A stretch of DNA of 64,000 bases from Erysipelothrix piscisicarius (GTDB lineage Bacteria; Bacillota_I; Bacilli_A; Erysipelotrichales; Erysipelotrichaceae): the NCBI RefSeq assembly GCF_003931795.1, contig NZ_CP034234.1, forward strand, positions 558,001-622,000, read 5' to 3'. Of this stretch, positions 56,822-64,000 are shown piece after piece. The translations under genes and the position numbers were made by a program. The notes under the pieces were generated by a model. That model was given only the letters and a program-made list of their open reading frames with translations. It searched no databases and was not told where the DNA came from. Numbering within the stretch: the first letter of the stretch is position 1; the number at the start of each line of letters is the position of its first letter.

Positions 56822-57760
56822 TCAAATCTCAACCGCACCACTTTCACTTTTATTAAAGTCTATCTCATAGGCCGTTTTGAAGTCAAATATTTTTCGCGGC
56901 ATTGAGTTAATTTTGAAGCAAATATCATCAAGATATTGTTGCGCTATATCATACATTGATTTTCCTTTTGGTATAAACCTTCTAACGATTGCATTCGCTC
57001 GTTCATTGGTTCCACGTTGAAAAGAACAGTATGGATCACACTTATATAGTTTCACACCCAACCGCTTGGCTGTAATTCCTAATGTTTTAAATTCAAGTCC
57101 ATTATCTACTGTTATCGATTTCGTGGTTATATTATTCTCTTCAATAAATTTTCGAATTAAGTTTGATGTGTAATAGTCATATCGATATTCTGCTTTAATA
57201 AGCCAGGTCATTCTTGAGCAGCGGTCTACAATGGATATAATCGCTGCAGATTCATGTTTCTTACCGATTATAGAGTCGATTTCGAGATGGCCAATCTCGT
57301 TACGTTCCTCAATGTATTTAGGTCTAAGGCTAATTGGAAGTACCGTTTTCTCTTCCAAGTTCCATCTCAAGTGATTCATCATTCCACTAATTCTCTTTTT
57401 ACGTTTTCGACGTTTATAGCACATTCTATTTGGTTTTATATCAAGTTTACCTTGATTAATCCAGTTATAGACTTGCTGCGATGAAACACACGGTTTATAT
57501 GGATGATATCGTTTATAGTTACTCAAGCATACTTCTACCCAATGAACTTTAGGATCATAGTGAGAATGCAGATATTCGATTAAGTGGGAATATTTTTCTC
57601 GAATATCAATCGTTCGTTTCTTATAGACATTATTTTTATATCTAGAAATCGTAGAATGAGATATATTGAGTTTACGTGCTGCCTTGCGCATAGAGTAGCC
57701 GATGCTTAATAGAATATCAATTTGGTCTTTCATTTTTTTATCTAATTGTTTATACTTCAT
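56822..57760 (-). CDS. IS30-family transposase
   Basis: A 312-residue transposase: N-terminal helix-turn-helix (RKAARKLNISHSTISRYK), second helix-turn-helix region around SSQQVYNWINQGK, and DDE core (EIDSIIGKK, ITVDNGLEF, RGTNERANAIVRRFIPKG). ATG at 57760 (minus) after AAGGAGCTC. The stop codon lies inside the left inverted repeat. The inner IS sits 17 bases upstream of the start, so the ribosome site is kept but the native promoter is displaced. Confidence 0.92.
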   Translation of the reverse strand: MKYKQLDKKMKDQIDILLSIGYSMRKAARKLNISHSTISRYKNNVYKKRTIDIREKYSHLIEYLHSHYDPKVHWVEVCLSNYKRYHPYKPCVSSQQVYNWINQGKLDIKPNRMCYKRRKRKKRISGMMNHLRWNLEEKTVLPISLRPKYIEERNEIGHLEIDSIIGKKHESAAIISIVDRCSRMTWLIKAEYRYDYYTSNLIRKFIEENNITTKSITVDNGLEFKTLGITAKRLGVKLYKCDPYCSFQRGTNERANAIVRRFIPKGKSMYDIAQQYLDDICFKINSMPRKIFDFKTAYEIDFNKSESGAVEI

Positions 57761-57779
57761 ATGGGAGCTCCTTTTAGTG

Positions 57780-57825
57780 AACCGCACCCCGAATCTTGGA
57801 CAAAGATGAGGAGGTGCGGTTTTTT
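57780..57825 (+). other. Left-end hairpin of the inner IS3 element
   Basis: AACCGCACC (57780-57788) and GGTGCGGTT (57813-57821) pair and T4-6 follows, ending right at the orfA ATG (57826). It would stop or mask the start in mRNA entering from outside, as known for several IS ends. The arm AACCGCACC is also in the IS30 ends. Confidence 0.7.
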
Positions 57826-58320
57826 ATGGCTAAGCTAACACGAAAACAAAAAATTGAAATATATGAAAAACGAAAGTTAGGACAATCAGTATGTTCATTA
57901 GTAAATGAGTATGGTATTAATAAATCAAGTATTAAATATTTGGTAAGACTTATCGATCAACATGGACCCAATGTTCTAAGACGAAACAAAAATCACTTTT
58001 ATTCTCATGAATTTAAGTCAGAAGTAATAAATCGGATATTAATGGATGGAGAAAGTACAATAGCTGTCGCCATCGAACTTGGATTAAGTTCTGATGGATT
58101 GATTTACAATTGGATTAAAAATTATAAAGAAAACGGCTATAATGTCATAGAACGGAAACGAGGTAAACCATCTATGACAAAACCAACTAAACTGTTAACA
58201 GTTAATGATGAACTAAAGGCATTGAAGAAAAACAAGTATTTGGAAGCGGAGAATGAATATTTAAAAATTGAATGCCGTAGTGAAACAAAGGTGGAGCGCG
58301 AAAGAAGAAAACCAGAGTAG
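57826..58320 (+). CDS. IS3-family OrfA (inner element)
   Basis: A 164-residue OrfA: helix-turn-helix (KRKLGQSVCSLVNEYGINKS) and a second DNA-binding repeat. ATG 57826 chosen; the GAGGAGGTG site is about ten bases upstream, within the hairpin above. OrfB is in -1 frame; slippage may occur between 58284 and the orfA stop, near AGAAAAC. Confidence 0.88.
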   Translation: MAKLTRKQKIEIYEKRKLGQSVCSLVNEYGINKSSIKYLVRLIDQHGPNVLRRNKNHFYSHEFKSEVINRILMDGESTIAVAIELGLSSDGLIYNWIKNYKENGYNVIERKRGKPSMTKPTKLLTVNDELKALKKNKYLEAENEYLKIECRSETKVERERRKPE

Positions 58321-59171
58321 TTTCCTTACTACGACAAAAATATCCCTTAGAGATTCTTTTAAAAATATCCGGACTCGCTCGATCTACTTACTACTTCTAC
58401 GTTTCAAAAATTGATTTTGATACCAAAAACGACGAACTCATGCAAGAGATTATAGAAATCTATTATGATCACAAAGGACGATATGGTTATCGTAGAATTA
58501 CTTTAGAACTAAATAATCGAGGAATTCGTGTAAATCACAAGAAAGTCTTGAGACTTATGAATAAAATGGGATTACATTCAATCATAAGAAAGAAACGTAA
58601 GTATTCTTCATATAAAGGGACAGTGGGAACCATTGTTGAGAATCGAGTTCAAAGAGATTTTGAAGCTGATAAACCCAATCAAAAATGGTTTACGGATATC
58701 ACTGAGTTTAATGTGCAAGGGAAGAAAATCTATCTTTCACCAATACTTGATGCATATGGTAGATACATTGTATCTTACAACATATCTACAAGTCCTAATT
58801 TGGATCAAACTAGAGACATGCTTCACAAGGCATTTTCTTGTAACGATACGCAAGGAACAATTATTCATTCGGATAGAGGATGGCAATACCAACATCAATT
58901 TTATGTGAAAGAATTAGAAGCACATTCGATGATTAGAAGTATGTCAAGAAAGGGAAATAGTATTGATAACGGACTCATGGAGGGCTTTTTTGGGCTACTA
59001 AAATCAGAAATGTATTATGACCAAGAACATAAGTATAAAAAGGTAGAAGAATTAGTTGATGCAATTGATGAATATATCGACTCTTATAATAACAAGAGAA
59101 TTAAGAGCAAACTAAAAGGACTGACCCCTGTTCAATACAGGAATCAATCCTTAAATTTAAAAGATAATTAG
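58284..59171 (+). CDS. IS3-family OrfB, DDE integrase domain (inner element)
   Basis: The frame is open from 58284; the first ATG is 58440 (243 residues from there). Catalytic acids: WFTDITEFN, IIHSDRGWQYQ and GLMEGFFGLLKSEM. HTH-21 region YYDHKGRYGYRRITLELNNR is near the front. Probably made as OrfAB by -1 frameshift. Confidence 0.9.
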   Translation, partial: NKGGARKKKTRVVSLLRQKYPLEILLKISGLARSTYYFYVSKIDFDTKNDELMQEIIEIYYDHKGRYGYRRITLELNNRGIRVNHKKVLRLMNKMGLHSIIRKKRKYSSYKGTVGTIVENRVQRDFEADKPNQKWFTDITEFNVQGKKIYLSPILDAYGRYIVSYNISTSPNLDQTRDMLHKAFSCNDTQGTIIHSDRGWQYQHQFYVKELEAHSMIRSMSRKGNSIDNGLMEGFFGLLKSEMYYDQEHKYKKVEELVDAIDEYIDSYNNKRIKSKLKGLTPVQYRNQSLNLKDN

Positions 59172-59271
59172 CTTGTCCAAAATTTGGGGTTCAGTTCATA
59201 GTCGGGTGGGCTCCTTTTATTATACAAAAACAACCGCACCTTGGGTGGTGCGGTTGAGATTTGAATTTAGG

Positions 59272-59303
59272 AAAAACAGCGAGTGTAACACGCTGTTTTT
59301 TTA
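59272..59303. terminator. Bidirectional terminator behind the IS30
   Basis: AAAAACAGCG (59272-59281) and CGCTGTTTTT (59291-59300) pair around AGTGTAACA. It serves the minus-strand gene cluster beginning at 59329 as well. Confidence 0.85.
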
Positions 59304-59328
59304 TTAACTTACGAAAGTGAAGCCTTAA

Positions 59329-59646
59329 TTAATACTCATAACGTCCTAACATTTCAGTGTTCTCAACGCGCCACGAAATAAGTTTAACGCGGACAATGAT
59401 GCCATAAAGACCAAATGTGATGAGGGTTAAAAACCACCATAAAACCCAATGACCAAAAAGACTTACAGAATCACCGTTAAAGCGGAAGCGCTCACCATTA
59501 ATGACAGTATGTTCTGATTCCCAACGATATGTTCGAACGAGAATCCAAGGTGTCCCTAAACCGAGTGTAAAGATTGCAATAATAATATTAACCAATTGTA
59601 ATGTAATATAGGACCAGATTGATCCGTCAAAGTATGATGATTTCAT
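59329..59646 (-). CDS. Small membrane protein, DUF898-like
   Basis: A 105-residue protein with about three membrane segments. The pattern FDGSIWSYITLQLVN, GTPWILVRTYRWESEHTVING and FLTLITFGLYG resembles DUF898/YjgN proteins, where FTLGLxTPW and YRW are typical. Function unknown. AGAGGAT precedes the ATG, 14 bases after the next gene. Confidence 0.75.
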   Translation of the reverse strand: MKSSYFDGSIWSYITLQLVNIIIAIFTLGLGTPWILVRTYRWESEHTVINGERFRFNGDSVSLFGHWVLWWFLTLITFGLYGIIVRVKLISWRVENTEMLGRYEY

Positions 59647-59660
59647 ATAAATCCTCTTTT

Positions 59661-59948
59661 CTATTTTTTAGTTCGATGCTTTAAAAAGTAAAATACGATG
59701 GAACCAATTCCAAGTATCAGAATGGTTGCGAATATCATTGTTTGCCAGGAGCCAAAGACTACGATCGCGATATAATTAATCATTGCAATGATAATTCCTA
59801 ATAATGTAATTAGACCATAGAAGCTCTTCATCGCAATCCCAAATTGGTGACTAATTATATGCTTCTTTTTTTCGGCATAAAATCCTGCCAAAACTATCGC
59901 GATGGTTACGACAATAACGAGCCAATTAAGTTTGAAAAATGTACTCAT
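59661..59948 (-). CDS. Small membrane protein, unknown
   Basis: A 95-residue protein with three membrane segments (about 8-24, 45-62, 68-88) and basic end LKHRTKK. No named family is recognised with certainty. It has GGGGGAAG upstream of the ATG and lies between the acylase-type gene and the DUF898-like gene, all on the minus strand. Confidence 0.68.
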   Translation of the reverse strand: MSTFFKLNWLVIVVTIAIVLAGFYAEKKKHIISHQFGIAMKSFYGLITLLGIIIAMINYIAIVVFGSWQTMIFATILILGIGSIVFYFLKHRTKK

Positions 59949-59960
59949 AAGATCTTCCCC

Positions 59961-60909
59961 CTATATTTTAATGAACTCAGATTGATTAAGATTATAATCA
60001 TGAAGACTATAGCTGTACGTGTTGAAACTATCATAAGTCCTATAGGCATAGGTTTGTGATGAAGGAATCATAAACGACATATATTGTGTATAGTCAATGG
60101 TTTTTCGCTGTGTTATAACGTTACCTTTAGCAATATCAACACCATTAAGGATGTGTTGAGCGGTAATAATGAGTTCATGATCTGACTCAGGTTTTTGGGC
60201 GCTTAGTTTGGAATAGAGCGCTTTAATAAATCGAGAAGGCGGTGTTAAATCCCCAGGAATTCCAAAAGTCCCACTGCCTTGTCCGAATGGCTTGAACTCT
60301 TGACCGTAGAGCGTTCTTGCTTCTACATGTCCCGGATCAAGGCCGATATAATTTCGAATGTTGGTTAGATGCCAAGGATAATCGGGACTATTTGTGAGGA
60401 CGCCAATTTGATTTGTATAAATTTGGATTCCTTGTGGTGTCGGTTCTACAATAATCGAGGCACCGGTTGCATCTTGAAATACCCAATGCAGGGGTGGTAC
60501 AATTCCTAAAAATTCAATAACATGATGTGTGATCGGATGTCGTGCAAACATTAGCCGAACATCTTCAACAGTCTTGCAGTGTGCAAGAACCCACATCACG
60601 ACTTCATGCGGTGCAAGTGATTGATTGACTATCGCATCGTGCTCATAATGCGCAAAACCTTCAAAGTATAATGCAGCAGCGGCGAGACCGTATTCATTGA
60701 CGCCATCTGCCAACGCGTAAGAACCAATGTTTTTAGCGAGGCCAAAATAAGCAAAATGATTTGTAACTTCATTATCTAAAAAAAGCAAAATGAAGCGGAA
60801 CATGGCGTGGAATGAGAATCATTTCTGGATCAAGTTCGAAAGAAAAATCCATCGTGCGAGCCATTAAAAAATGATCCTGAGTACTTTTTAATGTGATGTT
60901 TGTACACAT
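59961..60909 (-). pseudogene. Choloylglycine hydrolase/penicillin acylase family, one-base shift
   Basis: From ATG 60909 the frame reads MCTNITLKSTQDHFLMART with catalytic Cys2, then Arg18 and Asp21. It is lost at a run of seven A (plus strand 60778-60784); with six the frame continues through FLDNEVTNHFAYFGLAKN to a 315-residue protein with TNSPDYPWHL and TPPSRFIKALYSKL (Asn and Arg of the site). The family hydrolyses bile salts, penicillin V or acyl-homoserine lactones. RBS GGGAGGTG. If the run is right, translation ends shortly after residue 46; internal start at 60803 lacks the nucleophile. Confidence 0.85.
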
Positions 60910-61119
60910 AAAAACACCTCCCAAGTTTACCTTGCATGACCATTATAGGGGAATTCTTAATAGAATACATAAAACGAAGCCGATTTCGCAAGAATATCAT
61001 GATTCCATCACAAAGCATAATGACGCGACATTCCTTTCATCCATAATTTATTAACAAAATATCACACGAGCTCTGGCATTGGATGATACGATAAATATAA
61101 GAAAAAAGCCGGGAGGTGT

Positions 61120-62814
61120 ATGATGATATTACTTGGAGAAGTTGCACAGTTTTCAGATATTGCATTTAATGTCATACTAGGTGGTTTTGGTATGTTTTTA
61201 CTGGGAATCAAGTTGCTTGGGGATGGTTTTAAAGATGCAGCGGGATCAAAAATACGGGATTATATTGAGCGCTATACGGGTAATTTACTTTCTGCGATTC
61301 TTGTAGGTACTGTTATTACAGCATTAATGCAGTCCAGCACCGCTGCGACCGTTATTTCCATTAGTCTAGTGCTGGCAGGCCTTATGAGTCTTGAAGCCGC
61401 GATTGGAATCTCTGTGGGAGCGAATTTAGGGACGACGGTAACGGCATTAATGATTGGTTTGAATATTGAAGCGATGGGTTATTATTTTGTCTTTATTGGG
61501 GCCTTAATCCTGCTCACAAAGAAACGATATAAAAGTGTCGGGCAAATATTCTTTGGACTTGGAATTACGTTTGTAGGGCTTGAGTTGATGAGTGATCAAT
61601 TGATCATCTTACAAGATGTTCCACAGTTTGAAGCATATTTGGTTAAGATGTCTGATAATCCATGGCTTGCGCTTTTAGCGGGAACGATTGGTACTGCAGT
61701 TATCAACTCTTCGATGGCTGTGATTGCCCTTGTACAAAAAATATATGCAGGGGGCGGTATGACAATGGTTGCAGCTTCCGCATTTGTTTATGGATCCAAT
61801 GTCGGCACAACTTTAACGGCAATTCTTGCTTCTGCGGGAGGATCTGTATCGACGAAACGAGCCGGTTGGTTCCATGCACTTTATAACGTGATTGGTGCCT
61901 TGATAACCATGTTATTTATCTATCCGTACTCGAATTTTATTCTCTATATTAATGGGAAGATGGGTGGATCACCAGAAATGGCTGTAGGAATTAATCATTT
62001 TGTCTTCAATTTAATTTGGGTTGTGGGGATTATTCCCTTTATTCCCGCATGTATTCGTCTTTTAAAAGTTCTAATACCAGGGGAAGATCGCATTAAAGAA
62101 CGAGAAAAAATTGAAGCGTTGGATTATGAATTAATTAAGAAGTTCCCGGATGGTGCGTTTCAATTAGCACAAAAACAAACACTTCAGATGGCTGATTTGG
62201 TTGTTGAATCTTTGGAAACAACACATGACTACCTAACAACGCAAGACGAAGAAGATTTAGATGTCATCGGACAGTTGGAGGAGATGGTTAATGATTTGGA
62301 CTACAATTTAACGCGCTATCTTCTTGCGATTGCGAAGGATACGCAACTTGATGGCCGTATGGCAGAACAGTACTCAACCAGTGTTGATATCGTGAAAAAT
62401 ATTGAGAGAATGGGAGATATAACGACAAATATTGCGGAGTTTTATGAACGCATCTTTGAAAATCGAGGTACGTTCTCAGAAGAAGCACTGTTTGATTTGG
62501 AAACAATGTATAAACTCGTTTTGGATATGATTCAACGAAGTTTTAAAATGCTTAAATCGGATTCACTTCAAGGATATGAAAAACTTGTACAGGATGAAGA
62601 CTACCTCGATTTAATTGATGAGAAGTACCGTGAACGTCATTTCCATCGTATCTCGGATGGTATTTGTGACGATCCGATTGCAAGTAGTTTGTATGTAGAT
62701 ATTCTTGCGTCTTTAGAACGCTTAGGGGATCACTGCATAAATATTGTGGAGAAGGTAAAAGAACGTAATCCCGAGGAAGGGGTTGAGAAGATTCGTATGG
62801 ATTCCATAAATTAA
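61120..62814 (+). CDS. Na/Pi cotransporter family protein with PhoU domain
   Basis: A 564-residue protein: two inverted Na/Pi repeats with the QSS motifs (TALMQSSTAATVISISLVLAG; AVINSSMAVIALVQKIYAGGG), about nine membrane segments, then a C-terminal PhoU-like helical domain (about 340-560). It moves phosphate with Na+ and may serve in export when phosphate is high. GGGAGG precedes ATG 61120. Confidence 0.92.
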   Translation: MMILLGEVAQFSDIAFNVILGGFGMFLLGIKLLGDGFKDAAGSKIRDYIERYTGNLLSAILVGTVITALMQSSTAATVISISLVLAGLMSLEAAIGISVGANLGTTVTALMIGLNIEAMGYYFVFIGALILLTKKRYKSVGQIFFGLGITFVGLELMSDQLIILQDVPQFEAYLVKMSDNPWLALLAGTIGTAVINSSMAVIALVQKIYAGGGMTMVAASAFVYGSNVGTTLTAILASAGGSVSTKRAGWFHALYNVIGALITMLFIYPYSNFILYINGKMGGSPEMAVGINHFVFNLIWVVGIIPFIPACIRLLKVLIPGEDRIKEREKIEALDYELIKKFPDGAFQLAQKQTLQMADLVVESLETTHDYLTTQDEEDLDVIGQLEEMVNDLDYNLTRYLLAIAKDTQLDGRMAEQYSTSVDIVKNIERMGDITTNIAEFYERIFENRGTFSEEALFDLETMYKLVLDMIQRSFKMLKSDSLQGYEKLVQDEDYLDLIDEKYRERHFHRISDGICDDPIASSLYVDILASLERLGDHCINIVEKVKERNPEEGVEKIRMDSIN

Positions 62815-62836
62815 GAAGTGTGAAAAGGAGTAGGTA

Positions 62837-63208
62837 ATGGAAATTACAATAACGGAACTACAAGAATATTTAAAGGATCATTACCAAGATGGTGGTGTCG
62901 ATCAAAGTTTGTTTATGAAACTGGTCGAGGAAATGGGGGAAGTGGCTGAGGTTCTAAATAAAAAAGCTGGTCGTAAATCATCAAGTGATGAAGATTTAGA
63001 CTTGCAATTAGGTCATGAATTGGCAGATCTAATGCACTATGCCATGGCCATTGCGGCACTCAATGACATTGATATGAATGCAATGATCCTCTCAAAAGAT
63101 AAAGAAGCTTCAAATAAATATCATCATACAACAGATTTAGAATCGTTTGTCTCAGCACAAAGAGTCATCAAATCACGCGCAAAATCATCAAATAATATCC
63201 CGAAATAG
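62837..63208 (+). CDS. MazG-like nucleotide pyrophosphohydrolase
   Basis: A 123-residue MazG-superfamily protein. The metal-binding motif is LVEEMGEVAEVLNKKAG...HELADLMHYAMAIAAL (EExxE...ExxD). Hydrolyses a nucleoside triphosphate to monophosphate and PPi; which one is not evident. It lies 22 bases after the transporter with AAGGAG upstream, so possibly cotranscribed. Confidence 0.85.
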   Translation: MEITITELQEYLKDHYQDGGVDQSLFMKLVEEMGEVAEVLNKKAGRKSSSDEDLDLQLGHELADLMHYAMAIAALNDIDMNAMILSKDKEASNKYHHTTDLESFVSAQRVIKSRAKSSNNIPK

Positions 63209-63232
63209 GATGTGAAATGCATTTATGGATAC

Positions 63233-63268
63233 AAAAAAGAGCCATCTTCTTAAAGTAGGCTCTTTTTA
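63233..63268. terminator. Bidirectional terminator between MazG and ROK genes
   Basis: AAAAGAGCC and GGCTCTTTT pair around a 14-base loop; T and A tracts serve both convergent genes. Confidence 0.88.
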
Positions 63269-64000
63269 TTCGCAAAGTAAGGTTTCACTAATGGCCAGTG
63301 CGCATGCTGCGCGGGCTCCATTTGCCTTGGAATAGGGTTTAATCTTTTTCTGAATTGTTTGTCGAGAGATGAATTCGGAATCGTGCTCGCGTATCTTATT
63401 GAGCAGTAATGTCGAAAGTTGCTCATCATCAAACAATTGACCGTGTAAATAAATAATATCCGTATCGAGGGTAACGATGATGTTATTAAGGGCAATGGCT
63501 AAAAAATTAATTGCATTTTCTAATAACTGTATGACTGCAGAATCGCCAAGATGATAGGCTTGCAGCAGGGTATCCATCGATAACTCATGTTCTTCGGTTA
63601 CCAGTTGTTTGAGATAGGTGTTCGCAGAACTATTAAATAATAAACTTGTTTTGTGAAGCAACCATGTTTGACTCGCATAGGTTTGAAGGCAACCAATTTT
63701 ACCACACTCACATTGTTCGCCAAATGGATTCACAACAAGATGTCCAATTTCTCCAACAAAGTAATTATTTCGTGCATACAGATTCCCTTGGTATATATAT
63801 GAACAGAAGATTCCTCGTCTAAAATGTAAGAATAAGAAATTCGCATCCGTTTTATCATGTCCGAATAAACGTTCACGTATAGCCATCGCATTTACATTAT
63901 TCTCAAAATAGACGGGATACTTTAAATGTTTCTTTAAATAATCCAGTGAGAAATTTGACCATGAATGGTTATTGGTTAAAATGTGGGATGATGATTTATC
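63266..64000 (-). CDS. ROK-family protein (sugar kinase or NagC/XylR-type repressor), partial
   Basis: The frame is open to the right end (245 residues seen) so the gene's start is outside. ROK features: VGEIGHLVVNP (active-site DxGxE/GEIGH region) and the zinc motif CECGKIGCLQTYAS. The N-terminal helix-turn-helix or phosphate loop is not visible, so regulator and kinase cannot be told apart. Frame confidence is good as DKSSSHILTNNHSW runs unbroken to the edge. Confidence 0.82.
   Translation of the reverse strand, partial: DKSSSHILTNNHSWSNFSLDYLKKHLKYPVYFENNVNAMAIRERLFGHDKTDANFLFLHFRRGIFCSYIYQGNLYARNNYFVGEIGHLVVNPFGEQCECGKIGCLQTYASQTWLLHKTSLLFNSSANTYLKQLVTEEHELSMDTLLQAYHLGDSAVIQLLENAINFLAIALNNIIVTLDTDIIYLHGQLFDDEQLSTLLLNKIREHDSEFISRQTIQKKIKPYSKANGARAACALAISETLLCE

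Larger units (their letters stand above)
57778..59198 (+). mobile_element. IS3-family element inserted in IS30
   Basis: A 1421-base element with 26-base imperfect inverted repeats (left 57778-57803 TGAACCGCACCCCGAATCTT..., right 59173-59198), TAG target duplication at 57775-57777 and 59199-59201 (3 bp, usual for IS3), and orfA/orfB. Both frames appear intact. It is different from the element at 11906/52644. Confidence 0.93.
56822..59264 (-). mobile_element. IS30-family element, split by an IS3-family element
   Basis: Terminal inverted repeats are TCAAATCTCAACCGCACCAC (56822-56841) and its complement (59245-59264), 20 of 20. IS30 sequence runs 56822-57777 and, after the inner IS, about 59202-59264, giving a little over 1.0 kb of IS30. 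No clear target repeat is visible outside. Confidence 0.88.

Overview
Low-GC, gram-positive chromosomal DNA. The sorting-signal surface proteins, mannose-class PTS, DUF1542 repeats, AT-rich spacers with many U-tract terminators and the gene families present point to the Erysipelotrichia, most likely Erysipelothrix or a close relative. This is an inference from family content; no rRNA or other species marker lies in the window.

Layout. 1-2.4 kb: end of ptb, then buk and a LysR regulator. 2.5-11.3 kb: a galacto-N-biose/lacto-N-biose island with an AraC regulator divergent from a hexosamine kinase, a family-1 sugar ABC importer, a GH112 phosphorylase, a small membrane protein and a second kinase. 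11.3-13.2 kb: a GNAT enzyme and IS3-type element copy 1. 13.7-21.6 kb: two large wall-anchored surface proteins (MucBP/LPQTG and DUF1542/LPAAG). 21.7-24.5 kb: a manganese riboswitch and P-type ATPase. 24.6-27.1 kb: a LicT-type antiterminator convergent with a NagE-like PTS permease preceded by a RAT/terminator. 27.2-34.4 kb: a LevR-type regulator and an Amadori-product (fructoselysine-like) operon of FrlC-like epimerase, mannose-class PTS EIIA-B-C-D and FrlB-like deglycase. 34.5-56.7 kb: tRNA-Val, tRNA-Arg and five ABC export modules, with an RsuA-type enzyme, a hydrolase and IS copy 2 among them. 56.8-59.3 kb: an IS30 element split by another IS3 element. 59.3-64 kb: two small membrane proteins, a bile-salt-hydrolase/penicillin-acylase family gene, a Na/Pi cotransporter, a MazG-like enzyme and part of a ROK protein.

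Working together. The GNB island would import a mucin or glycan disaccharide, cleave it with phosphate and phosphorylate the free hexosamine. The enzymes are intact but the binding protein and first permease are broken. The PTS/Frl operon would import and phosphorylate a glycated amino acid and then deglycate it. ABC module D has a promoter flanked by two palindromic boxes and ends in an ArsR gene that may bind them.

Two things stand out. First, both copies of one IS3-family element sit in the same orientation exactly in the loop of a Rho-independent terminator. Second, about ten genes carry a single lesion: 1-base changes in homopolymers (A7, G5, GGG, CCC, T runs), or one in-frame stop. IS copy 1 differs from copy 2 by 15 deleted bases, all in homopolymers. 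The pattern fits either gene decay and phase variation or residual sequencing error, and it needs raw reads before any biological claim.
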